A stretch of 64,000 bases of DNA from JBBROS01 sp965213845 (GCA_965213845.1 CBDCAI010000004.1:62001-126000), one strand, 5' to 3'; shown: positions 24,100 to 32,716, counted from the first letter of the stretch. Numbers and translations: made by a program. Notes: generated by a model not told the origin, from the sequence alone.

Positions 24100-25202
24100 G
24101 CCTCGTGCCGCACGCCGGAGGGCGCCGGTGCCGCGTCCACCACCGGGCGCGGCAGCACCGCCCGCGGTGCAAGCCACTTGCGCAGCCGCAGACTCGGCTT
24201 TTCCACCCCGAACCACGACACCGCCGCCACCGCCACCGCCAGCGGCAGCCCGATGGCCAGGTTCACCCACCACGTCCGGTATCCCGGCAACGCCCAGATC
24301 ACCGCCTGCTGCAGCGCGAACGAATACAGGTAGATGCCATACGAATACTCGCCGCTCATCAACACCGGGATGCGCGGCAGCCGCACCATGCCGAGGGTGC
24401 AGATAAAATACGTGGCCGACACCACGCCCACCGTGAAGGCCAGGGCAGGTGCCACATACACCACCCCCAGGAACGCCAAGACCGAGGCTGCGAACAGGCC
24501 CATATGCGCCGGGATCCGCTCCCGCCACAGGAAGAACACGTTGCCGCACAGGAAGCACAGCACCAGCATCTCCTCGGACGCCAGCACGTTGGCGGTGTAG
24601 TGGCGCCCGGGCAGGAACGCCGTCGCCGATTCCGCGGCCGCCAGCACCGCGAGCGCCGCCAGCATGATCCACGGTTTGGTCGACACCCGCGCCACCATCA
24701 GGATCGCCAGCAGGATATAGCAGTGCAGCTCCGCAGGCACCGTCCACAGCTGGCCGTTGACGATCCCCTCGATCGGGTTGCCCAGGAACACGCCGGGCAG
24801 CTGGTAGTGGATCCAGCCGACGATGTTCAGGAAATAGCTGCGGAATAGCGGGTCCGACACATAGTCCGGCAGCGGCAGCGCCGTCACGATCGGGCCCAGG
24901 ATCAACGCCGACAGCGTGATCTCGACCGTCAGCGCCGGCAGGATGCGGATGGCGCGGAAGGCGATGAACGTCCGCACGCTCTGCACCCGCACCATGCTGC
25001 CGGCGACCAGGAAGCCCGACAGCGCGAAGAAGGCCGGCACGATCAGCAGGATCGCCGCCTGGAACACCCCGGGATCCCACGACCGGCCGAGCGTCAGCTG
25101 GAAGGCATGGAACACGACGACCGAGACCGAAAGCGCCGTCCGCAGGAAGTCGAAACCCGGCCCCAGGCCCCGGTTCTGCTTCAAAATCTCGGCGAAGGTC
25201 AT
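24096..25202 (-). CDS. Acyltransferase 3 family membrane protein
   Basis: A 368-residue polytopic inner-membrane acyltransferase (acyltransferase 3/OafA family) that O-acylates sugars or similar envelope molecules. Around ten hydrophobic segments are visible. The N-terminal GPGFDFLRTALSVSVVVFHAF contains the family's RxxA/H pair, and SGFLVAGSMVRVQSVRTFIAFRAIRILPAL matches the characteristic FRAIRI-type motif. GQLWTVPAELHCYI is another hallmark. The acceptor is unknown. The gene is coupled to pyrD by a 4-nt overlap, probably without functional meaning. Confidence 0.88.
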   Translation of the reverse strand: MTFAEILKQNRGLGPGFDFLRTALSVSVVVFHAFQLTLGRSWDPGVFQAAILLIVPAFFALSGFLVAGSMVRVQSVRTFIAFRAIRILPALTVEITLSALILGPIVTALPLPDYVSDPLFRSYFLNIVGWIHYQLPGVFLGNPIEGIVNGQLWTVPAELHCYILLAILMVARVSTKPWIMLAALAVLAAAESATAFLPGRHYTANVLASEEMLVLCFLCGNVFFLWRERIPAHMGLFAASVLAFLGVVYVAPALAFTVGVVSATYFICTLGMVRLPRIPVLMSGEYSYGIYLYSFALQQAVIWALPGYRTWWVNLAIGLPLAVAVAAVSWFGVEKPSLRLRKWLAPRAVLPRPVVDAAPAPSGVRHEA

Positions 25203-25334
25203 GCAACGCGCTCCCGGGTCCCGCCCCCGCTACGGTACGGGCCCGGACCCGTCAACCGGGACCCGCCCCCTACCACCTGGGCGCCGCCGCATGCCGCCTT
25301 CTATCCCGGCCGCACATGCCCTAGTTTGCCGCCG

Positions 25335-25556
25335 GTGTGGAACCAGCCCTACCTCGAGACCTGCTGCCGCGCGGCCCTGCACCGCCTGGTGCTGACAGCC
25401 GACACCGGCCGCCCCCCCGGCCTGAAGGACGGCCCCTGCCTCGCCCGCCTGTCCACCATGGGCCTGGCCGCCGAACGCCCCGACGGCCGGTACGCCGTCA
25501 CCCCGGCCGGCCAGGACCGCCACCGCTCCGAAATCCTGCACGAAGCCCACAAGTAG
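25335..25556 (+). CDS. Small hypothetical protein (73 aa)
   Basis: A 73-residue soluble protein starting at GTG. It looks like a small winged-helix-like fold: a helical N-terminus (YLETCCRAALHRLV), a central helix, then AAERPDGRYAVTPAGQDRHRSEIL, in which the GRYAVTPAGQ text resembles the wing of MarR/ArsR-type domains. I recognise no named family. The ribosome-binding site is weak. The frame is open further upstream, so the start is uncertain. Confidence 0.5.
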   Translation: MWNQPYLETCCRAALHRLVLTADTGRPPGLKDGPCLARLSTMGLAAERPDGRYAVTPAGQDRHRSEILHEAHK

Positions 25557-25578
25557 GCCTCCCACAACAGTCCGGTTC

Positions 25579-25610
25579 CGTCATCCCCGGCCCGTCGGGG
25601 GATCCACGGC
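25579..25610. repeat. Dispersed intergenic palindrome, copy 3
   Basis: CGTCATCCCCGG followed by CCCGTCGGGGGATCCACGGC. The CCCC/GGGG arms can form a hairpin, and the GTCATCC head and ATCCACG tail match the copies near 6885 and 21826. It lies just downstream of the 73-aa gene and could also end its transcript. Confidence 0.6.
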
Positions 25611-25775
25611 GCGTCACCGTCACAGACCCAACCCTCTGACGCAGCACGGTCAAACATGCCTTGTCTCACCAGACAACGCACCACCGTCAGTCATGAACGA
25701 CATAGTCCGACCACCCCGCCCACCTAAGCCGAGCCAAAGCCCGCCGGCGAATTCGTCTCATAAACCCCCAAAGGT

Positions 25776-25808
25776 CACAATTCCTAGTTGTCACGGCCAC
25801 AATTCCTA
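25776..25808. promoter_or_regulatory. Paired direct repeats upstream of S24 regulator (candidate operator)
   Basis: The 11-mer CACAATTCCTA occurs twice, at 25776-25786 and 25798-25808. The copies are 22 bp apart, start to start, which places them on the same face of the helix two turns apart. The second copy ends 16 bp before the regulator's ATG. Binding there by the encoded XRE/S24 protein would repress its own gene. The AT-rich 11-mers stand out sharply in this very GC-rich genome. Confidence 0.6.
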
Positions 25809-25824
25809 TGCACACTGCTCCGCA

Positions 25825-26463
25825 ATGAAGCACGACGAAATCTGGCGCGCGCTGGACACCCTGGCTGCAGAATACGGCCTCTCGGCCTCCGGGCTCGCCA
25901 AGCGCTCCGGCCTCGATTCCACCACGTTCAACCCCAGCAAACGCCGCATGCCCGACGGCCGGGCCCGCTGGCCCAGCACCGAAAGCCTCGCCAAGGTGCT
26001 CGACGCCACCGGCGCCAGCCTCGAGCAGTTCACCGCGCTCGTCACCGGCCTGCGCGCCACCAGCTCCACCCGGCCGCCCCGCCGCATCCCGCTGCTCGGC
26101 TTCGCCCAGGCCGGGGGCGACGGCTTCTTCGACGACGCCGGCTTCCCCGTCGGCGGCGGGTGGGACGAGATGAGCCTGCCCGAGATCGGCGACCCCCACG
26201 CCTACGGGCTCGAGATCGCCGGGGATAGCATGGAGCCCGTCCTGCGCGACGGCGACACCGTCGTCGTCTCCCCCGCCGCCCCCATCCGCCGCGGCGACCG
26301 CGTCGTGGCCCGGACCGTCGCCGGCGAGGTCATGGCCAAGCAGCTCGCCCGCCGCTCCGCCAAACGCATCGAGCTGAAAAGCCTCAACCCGGCCCACCGC
26401 GACCGCAGCTTCGACCTCGCGGAGGTCGCCTGGGTCCACCGCATCATCTGGTCCAGCCAGTAG
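25825..26463 (+). CDS. XRE/S24-type (LexA/CI-like) transcriptional regulator
   Basis: A 212-residue regulator with two domains. The N-terminal half (residues 1-75) is a helix-turn-helix (LSASGLAKRSGLDSTTFNPSKR; TESLAKVLDATG). The C-terminal half is a peptidase S24 domain: GLEIAGDSMEPVLRDGDTVVV carries the catalytic Ser and EVMAKQLARR the general-base Lys. The PLLGFAQAG region is where LexA/CI-type self-cleavage occurs, here Ala-Gly. It may sense damage through RecA or act without cleavage. Paired repeats immediately upstream suggest autoregulation. No prophage genes flank it, so it is more likely a chromosomal regulator. Confidence 0.9.
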   Translation: MKHDEIWRALDTLAAEYGLSASGLAKRSGLDSTTFNPSKRRMPDGRARWPSTESLAKVLDATGASLEQFTALVTGLRATSSTRPPRRIPLLGFAQAGGDGFFDDAGFPVGGGWDEMSLPEIGDPHAYGLEIAGDSMEPVLRDGDTVVVSPAAPIRRGDRVVARTVAGEVMAKQLARRSAKRIELKSLNPAHRDRSFDLAEVAWVHRIIWSSQ

Positions 26464-26478
26464 CCGGGCACCAGCCGC

Positions 26479-26600
26479 TCAGCGCCGGCGGACCCGCGCC
26501 AGCCAGCGATCCTCGAGATACAAGCCCGCCGCGACCACAGCAAAGAAGGTCGGGATCGTCACCAGCACATCGTCACCAGCATCGGGACCAGCACGTCCAT
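26479..26600 (-). pseudogene. Micro-gene for a one-helix membrane protein, apparently frameshifted
   Basis: A strong ribosome-binding site (AGGAGGG) precedes an ATG at 26600, but that frame stops after 13 codons (MDVLVPMLVTMCW). The -1 frame then encodes VLVTIPTFFAVVAAGLYLEDR and a basic tail of RVRRR to a stop at 26479. A near-duplication of about 26 nt (GATG..CTGGTGAC repeated) seems to have broken an original ORF of about 31 residues starting MDVLVTIP. A GTG at 26568 could still start the second frame. The layout resembles the 28-aa micro-gene at 18597. Confidence 0.4.
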
Positions 26601-26761
26601 GATCAGCCCTCCTGCACCGGAGCGTGACAGAAGATCGTCTTCGAAGCCCGACCGCAACGCCCGCCAGCCGCGCCTGGAGTAGGCCGGCACCCCCGGTCCG
26701 ATTCCCCTTCCCCAATCTCCCACGCCGCGCCACGATGCCGCCAGCCCTGCGGAGGCAGCCC

Positions 26762-27523
26762 ATGCGCGCACTCACCCTCCTCTTCCTCCTCGTTCCCCTG
26801 GTCGCAACGGCCGCCGAGCCCGTCGACCTGGCCCTCGTCCTCGTCTCCGACGTCTCCCGCTCCATCGACGATGCCGAGTTCCAGATGCAGAAGCAGGGCT
26901 ACACCGCCGCCTTCCAGGACCCGCGCGTCCTGGCCGCGATCCACGGCGGCGCGATCGGCGCCATCGCCGTCGCCTACGTCGAGTTCGCCGGGTCGTATGA
27001 GGTGAAGACGGTCGTGGACTGGCACATCGTCCGCGACCCCGTCAGCGCCCGCGTCCTCACCCAGCGCATCCAGGCGGCACCCCGCTCCTTCTGGGGCCGC
27101 ACCAGCATCAGCGCCGGCATCGACCGCGCCATGCAGATGCTGGCCGCAGCGCCGTTCGAGGTGCAGCGCCGGGTCATCGACGTGGCCGGCGACGGCACCA
27201 ACAACTCCGGCCGCGACGTCGCCGCCGCCCGCGACGACGCGGTGGCCGCCGGCGTCACCGTCAATGGCCTGGCCATCATCAACGACCACCCCGTCAGCTA
27301 CACCTTCGCCCATGTGGAGCCGCCGGGCGGCCTGGTCGCCTGGTATCGTCAGAACGTCAGCGGCGGCCCCAGCAGCTTCGTGCTCGAGGTGCACGACTTC
27401 GCCGCCTTCGGCGAGGCCATGACCCGCAAGCTCATCAACGAGATCGCCAGCATCGCCCCCAGGCAAGATGGGTCCGGACGCATCACCGCAAGCCGCAGCA
27501 CCCCCGGCCCCGCCCCGCTCTGA
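26762..27523 (+). CDS. DUF1194 secreted von Willebrand factor A-like protein
   Basis: A 253-residue exported protein with a signal peptide (residues 1-17, LLFLLVPLVATAAE) and a vWA-like DUF1194 domain. The metal-site motif DVSRSID is at residues 31-37, and GRTSISAGIDRA and DVAGDGTNNSG contribute further MIDAS-like residues. Such proteins bind partners through a divalent metal; the role of DUF1194 is unknown. GGAGGC precedes the ATG. Its stop shares bases with the ATG of the glutathione transferase gene (TGATG). Confidence 0.85.
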   Translation: MRALTLLFLLVPLVATAAEPVDLALVLVSDVSRSIDDAEFQMQKQGYTAAFQDPRVLAAIHGGAIGAIAVAYVEFAGSYEVKTVVDWHIVRDPVSARVLTQRIQAAPRSFWGRTSISAGIDRAMQMLAAAPFEVQRRVIDVAGDGTNNSGRDVAAARDDAVAAGVTVNGLAIINDHPVSYTFAHVEPPGGLVAWYRQNVSGGPSSFVLEVHDFAAFGEAMTRKLINEIASIAPRQDGSGRITASRSTPGPAPL

Positions 27524-28485
27524 TGGGCCTGCTGATCGACGGGCGCTGGCACGACCAATGGTATGACACCGGCAAGACCGGCGGCGCCTTCCAGCGCACC
27601 GAATCGCAGTTCCGCGGCACCATCGCCCCCGGCACCGCCCACCCGCCCGAAGCCGGCCGCTACCGCCTCTATGTCTCGCTCGCCTGCCCCTGGGCGCACC
27701 GCACCCTCATCGTCCGTGCGCTGAAGGGCTTGCAATCCCTCATCCCCGTCTCGGTCGTCCATTGGCACATGTCCGACCAGGGATGGACCTTCCAGCCCGG
27801 CCCCGGCGTCGTCCCCGACCCCGACGGCGCCGAGTACCTCCACCAGGTCTACACCCGCGCCGACCCCGCCATCACCACCCGCGTCACCGTCCCAATCCTG
27901 TGGGACACAAAGGCCCGCAGCATCGTCAACAACGAGAGCGCCGAGATCATCCGCATCCTCGACACCGCCTTCGACCCCCTGGGCGCCACCCCGGGAGACT
28001 TCTACCCCGAACCCCTCCGACCCGAGATCGACGCGCTCAACGCCCGCATCTACGAGACCGTCAACAACGGCGTCTACAAGGCCGGTTTCGCCACCACCCA
28101 ATCCGCCTACGAGGCCGCAGTCTTCCCCCTGTTCGAGACCCTCGACTGGCTCGAGGCCCACCTCGCGCAACGCCGCTATCTGTGCGGCGACACCATCACC
28201 GAGGCCGACTGGCGCCTGTTCACGACGCTCGTCCGCTTCGACGCGGTCTATGTCGGCCATTTCAAGTGCAACCTCCGCCGCCTCGTCGAATACCGGAACC
28301 TCTGGGACTACGCCCGCGACCTCTATGCCCAGCCCGGCGTCGCGCCGACCGTCGACTTCCATCACATGAAGGGCCACTACTACATGAGCCACCCGACCAT
28401 AAACCCGCACGGCATCGTCCCCGCCGGCCCCTTGCTCGACTGGGATGTGCCGCACGGCCGCGCCCGCCTGATGACCCACACCTGA
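27523..28485 (+). CDS. Glutathionyl-hydroquinone reductase (Xi-class GST)
   Basis: A 320-residue omega/Xi-class glutathione transferase-like enzyme. The catalytic Cys lies in YVSLACPWAHRTLIVR near residue 54, and VPILWDTKARSIVNNESAEIIRIL is the glutathione-binding segment; the C-terminal helical domain has YLCGDTITEADWRLFTTLVRFDAVYVGHFKCN, a signature of the YqjG/ECM4 group. Members reduce glutathionyl-hydroquinones, which ties in with quinone or aromatic metabolism. The gene overlaps DUF1194 by 1 nt and is followed by an aldo/keto reductase gene. Confidence 0.9.
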   Translation: MGLLIDGRWHDQWYDTGKTGGAFQRTESQFRGTIAPGTAHPPEAGRYRLYVSLACPWAHRTLIVRALKGLQSLIPVSVVHWHMSDQGWTFQPGPGVVPDPDGAEYLHQVYTRADPAITTRVTVPILWDTKARSIVNNESAEIIRILDTAFDPLGATPGDFYPEPLRPEIDALNARIYETVNNGVYKAGFATTQSAYEAAVFPLFETLDWLEAHLAQRRYLCGDTITEADWRLFTTLVRFDAVYVGHFKCNLRRLVEYRNLWDYARDLYAQPGVAPTVDFHHMKGHYYMSHPTINPHGIVPAGPLLDWDVPHGRARLMTHT

Positions 28486-28498
28486 TGGCCCGCACCTG

Positions 28499-29446
28499 AT
28501 GCAGATCCGCAACCTCGGCCGCTCCGGCCTGCGCGTCTCGGCCATCGGCCTCGGCTGCAACAACTTCGGCGGCCGCATCGGCCTAGAGCCCAGCCGCACC
28601 GTCGTCCACGCCGCCCTCGACGCCGGCATCACCCTGCTCGACACCGCCGACGTCTATGGCGAGAAGGGCGGGTCGGAGACGGTCCTGGGCGACATCCTCG
28701 GGCCCCGCCGCAAGGACGTCGTGCTGGCCAGCAAGTTCGGCATGCCCATGGACGATGCGGAGGTCCTGAAGGGCGCCAGCCGCCGCTACATCGTGGCCGC
28801 CCTCGAAGCCAGCCTCAAACGCCTGAAAACCGACTGGATCGACCTCTACCAGCAGCACCGCCCGGACCCGCTGACCCCCATCGAGGAGACGCTCCGCACC
28901 CTCGAGGACCTCGTGCGCCAGGGCAAGATCCGCTATTACGGCTGCAGCAACCTTCCCGCCTGGCAGGTGGTCGAGGCCGCCTGGACCGCCCGCACCCACA
29001 ACCTCTCGGGCTTCGTCAGCTGCCAGGACGAGGTCAGCCTCGTCGTCCGCCATCACGAGACGGACCTGATGCCCGCCATGCGCGAATACGGCCTGGGTCT
29101 GCTGCCCTACTTCCCGCTCGCCAGCGGCCTCCTGACCGGCAAGTACAAGCGCAACACCCCCCTGCCCGAGGATGCCCGCCTGACCAGGACCGCCCGCCTG
29201 GCCGACCGCTACCTGACCGACCAGAACTGGGCCATCGCCGAGAAGCTGGAAGATTTCGCCACCGCCCGCGGCCACACCATCCTGGAACTCGCGTTCAGCT
29301 GGCTGCTGTCGCGCGCCCCCGTCGCCAGCGTCATCGCCGGGGCGACCAAACCCGAGCAGATCGCCGCCAACGTGAAGGCCGGCGGTTGGGTGCTGGCCGC
29401 CGACGAACTCGCCGAGATCGACCGGATCACCCATGCGCCGGCGTAG
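28499..29446 (+). CDS. Aldo/keto reductase
   Basis: A 315-residue NADPH-dependent (beta/alpha)8-barrel oxidoreductase. The catalytic tetrad is visible: Asp and Tyr in LLDTADVYGEKGGSE, Lys in DVVLASKFG, His in WIDLYQQHRPDP. PVASVIAGATKPEQIAANVKA is the typical cofactor-binding C-terminal segment. This subgroup acts on aldehydes or ketones; the physiological substrate is unknown. The ATG at 28499 is 13 bp after the glutathione transferase stop. Its end overlaps the next gene by 14 nt. Confidence 0.92.
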   Translation: MQIRNLGRSGLRVSAIGLGCNNFGGRIGLEPSRTVVHAALDAGITLLDTADVYGEKGGSETVLGDILGPRRKDVVLASKFGMPMDDAEVLKGASRRYIVAALEASLKRLKTDWIDLYQQHRPDPLTPIEETLRTLEDLVRQGKIRYYGCSNLPAWQVVEAAWTARTHNLSGFVSCQDEVSLVVRHHETDLMPAMREYGLGLLPYFPLASGLLTGKYKRNTPLPEDARLTRTARLADRYLTDQNWAIAEKLEDFATARGHTILELAFSWLLSRAPVASVIAGATKPEQIAANVKAGGWVLAADELAEIDRITHAPA

Positions 29447-31031
29447 CCTCCTTCTCGCCGCGCCCCTCGTGGCGGCGCGCGGCCTCAAGGCGCCCGCCCT
29501 CGCCCAACCCTCGATCGCCAAACCCGGTAGAGTCCTGCGCGTCATCCCCCAGGCCAACCTCACCAGCCTCGACCCGGTCTGGACCACGGCCGTCGTCACC
29601 CGCAATCACGCCTATCTCGTCTACGACCAGATCGCGGCCATGGACGCCGACTTCGTCCCCCGCCCCGCCATGGCCGAAGGCTGGGTCACCGACGCCGACG
29701 GCCTCGCCTGGACCTTCACCCTGCGCGACGGCCTGCGCTTCCACGACAACGAGCCGGTCCGCAGCGCCGACTGCACCGCCAGCATCCGCCGCTGGATGGC
29801 CCGCGACAGCCTCGGCCAGACGCTCGCCACCCGCCTCGTGGCGCTCGAGGTGCTGGACGACCGCCGCTTCCGCTTCCGCCTGGCCAAGCCCTTCCCCCTG
29901 CTGCTCGCCGCCATCGCCAAACCCAGCCCCACACCCTGCTTCGTCATGCCCGAGCGCCTCGCCGCCACCGATCCCTTCAAGCAGGTCACCGACCCCACCG
30001 GCTCCGGCCCCTACCGCTTCCTGCGCGACGAATGGAACCCCGGCAGCCGCGCCGTCTGGGCCCGCTTCGACGGCTACCGCCCCGGCCCCGGAACCCCCTC
30101 CGGCATCGCCGGACCCCGCGTCCCCGGCATGGACCGCGTCGAATGGACCGTCATCTCTGACAGCGCCACCGCCGCCGCCGCCATGGCCGCCAACGAGCAG
30201 GACTACTGGGAATACCCGCTCCACGACCTCATCCCCCTGCTGAAACGCAACAAGGACGTCGTCGTCGCCCAGCGCCTCAGCCAGGGCACCTACGCCGGCG
30301 CCCGGCTCAACCACCTTCATCCACCCTTCGACAACCCGGCCGTAAGGCGCGCTTTGCTGATGGGCATCGACCAGCGCGACACCCTCCGCGCCGTCGTCGG
30401 CGACGACACCAGCCTCTGGTCCGCCTGCGAGAGCGTCTACACCTGCGGCACCCCCTATGGCACCGACGCCGGCAACGCCCTGCTCCGCACGCACGACCCC
30501 GTCGCCGCCGCCCGCGCGCTGAAACAATCTGGCTACGCCAACCAGCGCACCGTCCTGCTCGCCCCCAGCGACTACCCCTCCATCAACGCCATCTCCCTCG
30601 TCACCGCCGACGTCATGCAGAAGATGGGCTTCAACCTCGACCTGGTCAGCACCGACTGGGGCACCGTCACCCAGCGCCGGGCCAGCCAGGAACCCGTCGA
30701 GAAGGGCGGATGGAGCATCTTCCACAGCACCTGGTCCGGCGCCGACATCGTCAATCCCGCCCTCAACCAGAACCTTCGCGCCAACGGCACCGGCGCCTGG
30801 TTCGGCTGGCCCACCGACCCCGTCATCGAGACCATGCGCACCGATTGGATCGACGCAACCGAGGAGCCCGAGCGCAAGCGCCTGGCCGACGCCATCCAGG
30901 TTCGCGCCATGGAGACGGTGCCCTTCGTCCCGCTCGGCTACTTCTGGCAGCCCTCCGCCTGGAACCGCAGCCTCGCCGGGGTCACGCCCTGCCAGGTCAC
31001 GGCATTCTGGAACATCTCGAAGCCCGGCTGA
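29433..31031 (+). CDS. ABC transporter substrate-binding protein, peptide/nickel type
   Basis: A 532-residue periplasmic binding protein of family SBP_bac_5 (peptide, nickel or opine uptake). The N-terminus MRRRSLLLAAPLVAARGLKAPALAQ is a signal peptide, with an RRR run near the start that could allow Tat export. GRVLRVIPQANLTSLDPVWT and PRPAMAEGWVTDADGLAWTFTLRDGLRFHDNEPV are the family's hallmark regions. No permease or ATPase genes are nearby, so it is an orphan that must use components encoded elsewhere. It overlaps the aldo/keto reductase gene by 14 nt. Confidence 0.9.
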   Translation: MRRRSLLLAAPLVAARGLKAPALAQPSIAKPGRVLRVIPQANLTSLDPVWTTAVVTRNHAYLVYDQIAAMDADFVPRPAMAEGWVTDADGLAWTFTLRDGLRFHDNEPVRSADCTASIRRWMARDSLGQTLATRLVALEVLDDRRFRFRLAKPFPLLLAAIAKPSPTPCFVMPERLAATDPFKQVTDPTGSGPYRFLRDEWNPGSRAVWARFDGYRPGPGTPSGIAGPRVPGMDRVEWTVISDSATAAAAMAANEQDYWEYPLHDLIPLLKRNKDVVVAQRLSQGTYAGARLNHLHPPFDNPAVRRALLMGIDQRDTLRAVVGDDTSLWSACESVYTCGTPYGTDAGNALLRTHDPVAAARALKQSGYANQRTVLLAPSDYPSINAISLVTADVMQKMGFNLDLVSTDWGTVTQRRASQEPVEKGGWSIFHSTWSGADIVNPALNQNLRANGTGAWFGWPTDPVIETMRTDWIDATEEPERKRLADAIQVRAMETVPFVPLGYFWQPSAWNRSLAGVTPCQVTAFWNISKPG

Positions 31032-31130
31032 CCCCGCCCGGGGCCCCCACCCTCTCTCACTTTCGCGTAGGCACCGAACCCGGCCGCGCGCCGAACGCTC
31101 TCTCCGGCACAGGCGGCAGGGAGTCTCGCG

Positions 31131-31568
31131 ATGCCTCACGAACCCATCGACTTACCCGCCGCCGCCACTACCCCGATCGAAGTCCCCGCCCAGGTCATCC
31201 ACGTCCTGGAGGAGACAGCCCGGGTCGAGAAGCGCGAAGTCGAGACCGGCCGGGCAAGCATCCGCATCCGCGTCTCCGAACACGACGAGGCGATTCAAAC
31301 CCTGCTCAAGCGGCAGGACGTCGTCGTGGAACGTATCCCGGTCGACCGCATGGTCTCGGAAGCCCCACCCATTCGCCAGGAAGGCACGATGGTCATCGTT
31401 CCCGTCATGGAAGAACGGGTCGTGGTCGAGAAGCGCCTTTTTATCAAAGAGGAGCTGCACATCCGGATCAACGAGGCGGAGCACATGGACACCCAGGTGC
31501 TGAACCTCCGCCGGGAACAGGCCGACATCACCCACAGCGCTCCGGACACGGTCCCGGCCGCGTCCTGA
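31131..31568 (+). CDS. YsnF/AvaK (DUF2382) domain protein
   Basis: A 145-residue soluble protein composed almost entirely of one DUF2382 (YsnF/AvaK) domain: VLEETARVEKREVETGRASIRIRV, VVVERIPVDRMV, VMEERVVVEKRLFIKEELHIRI. The alternating charged beta-strand pattern is typical. These proteins are linked to general stress responses in bacteria, without a known mechanism. GGCAGGGAG precedes the ATG. The second YsnF-type gene follows after 42 bp, so the two probably form an operon. Confidence 0.85.
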   Translation: MPHEPIDLPAAATTPIEVPAQVIHVLEETARVEKREVETGRASIRIRVSEHDEAIQTLLKRQDVVVERIPVDRMVSEAPPIRQEGTMVIVPVMEERVVVEKRLFIKEELHIRINEAEHMDTQVLNLRREQADITHSAPDTVPAAS

Positions 31569-31610
31569 ACCGACGAGAACAATCCACCAACCCCCTAGGG
31601 ATATGAAATC

Positions 31611-32678
31611 ATGAGCTACAGCAACACCGCCCAAGGCAGTGCCGACCTGAACCAGGCCGCGACGCACGACACCAGCCTCTATGACCCCACCATCCACGAC
31701 AACCAGATCGTCGCCCTCTACGACACCGACACGCAGGCCCACACCGCCAAGGAAATGCTGGTCGCGTCGGGCTTCTCCGCCGCCGCCCTGCAGGTGCTCG
31801 CCCGCGATGCCGCGCCCGCCTCGGCCACGACGGACGCCGCCAGCACGCACCCGGCCGCCGACACCGAGGGGCTCTGGGGCGCCATTCGCAGCCTGTTCGT
31901 GCCCGACGAGGAACGCACGACCTTCAACACCGCCATCGCCCATGGCCATGCCATGCTCGTCGTCACGCCCGACCACACCATGGACCGCACGCACCTGATC
32001 CACCTGATCGAGAGCACCGGTCCGCTCGACTTCGACGCCAAGCTCGAGGAATGGCGCCAGGCCGGCTATGACAGCAGCAGCGCCATGACCAGCGCCACCA
32101 CCGGCACCCCCAGCATGACCCCCGGCGTCATCGCCGACCACACCGTGACCGCGCCGACTCCGGCGCCCGTCATGGCCACCCCAGCCCCCGCGCCGACCCT
32201 GCTCGCGACTGCGGAAGCCGCCGTGGGCGAGACGATCAAGGTCATGGAAGAGAAGCTGCGCGTCGGCAAGCGCGAGGTCGCCAGCGGCGCCGTCCGCGTC
32301 CGCAGCTACATCGTCGAGCGTCCCGTCTCCGAGCAGGTCCGTCTGCACGAGGAGCGGATCGACATCCAGCGCACCCCGGTCGACCGTCCTGCCACCGGGA
32401 CCGAGTTCAACGCCTTCCAGGATCGCACGATCGAAGCCCGCGCCACCTCCGAGGAAGCCGTCATCGCCAGGGACGTCCGTGTCATCGAGGAGATCGCCTT
32501 GAACAAGCAGGCCACCGACCGCGTCGAGACCGTCCACGACACGGTGCGCAAGACGAAAGTGGAGATCGAGGGCGCCGATGCCGCCACCGCCCACGGCACC
32601 CTGCCCGGCAAGGTCGGCAGCAATCCCAACGCCACCCCCGACGCCGCCACCAGCGGCGCGAACTCCCCGCGCAAGTAA
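31611..32678 (+). CDS. YsnF-type stress protein with N-terminal general-stress domain
   Basis: A 355-residue two-domain protein. Residues about 25-130 resemble the general stress protein 17M-like domain (IVALYDTDTQAHTAKEMLVASGFSAAALQVL). A Thr/Pro/Ala-rich linker (about 150-205) leads to a DUF2382 domain (KVMEEKLRVGKREVASGAVRVRSYIVERPVSEQVRLHEERIDI, then RDVRVIEEIALNKQA). It has no signal peptide. Pairing with the single-domain YsnF protein just upstream suggests a stress-induced unit. A strong hairpin terminator follows its stop. Confidence 0.85.
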   Translation: MSYSNTAQGSADLNQAATHDTSLYDPTIHDNQIVALYDTDTQAHTAKEMLVASGFSAAALQVLARDAAPASATTDAASTHPAADTEGLWGAIRSLFVPDEERTTFNTAIAHGHAMLVVTPDHTMDRTHLIHLIESTGPLDFDAKLEEWRQAGYDSSSAMTSATTGTPSMTPGVIADHTVTAPTPAPVMATPAPAPTLLATAEAAVGETIKVMEEKLRVGKREVASGAVRVRSYIVERPVSEQVRLHEERIDIQRTPVDRPATGTEFNAFQDRTIEARATSEEAVIARDVRVIEEIALNKQATDRVETVHDTVRKTKVEIEGADAATAHGTLPGKVGSNPNATPDAATSGANSPRK

Positions 32679-32716
32679 CGCCACGCCGACCAGGCCGGCG
32701 ACCTATCGGCGCGATC

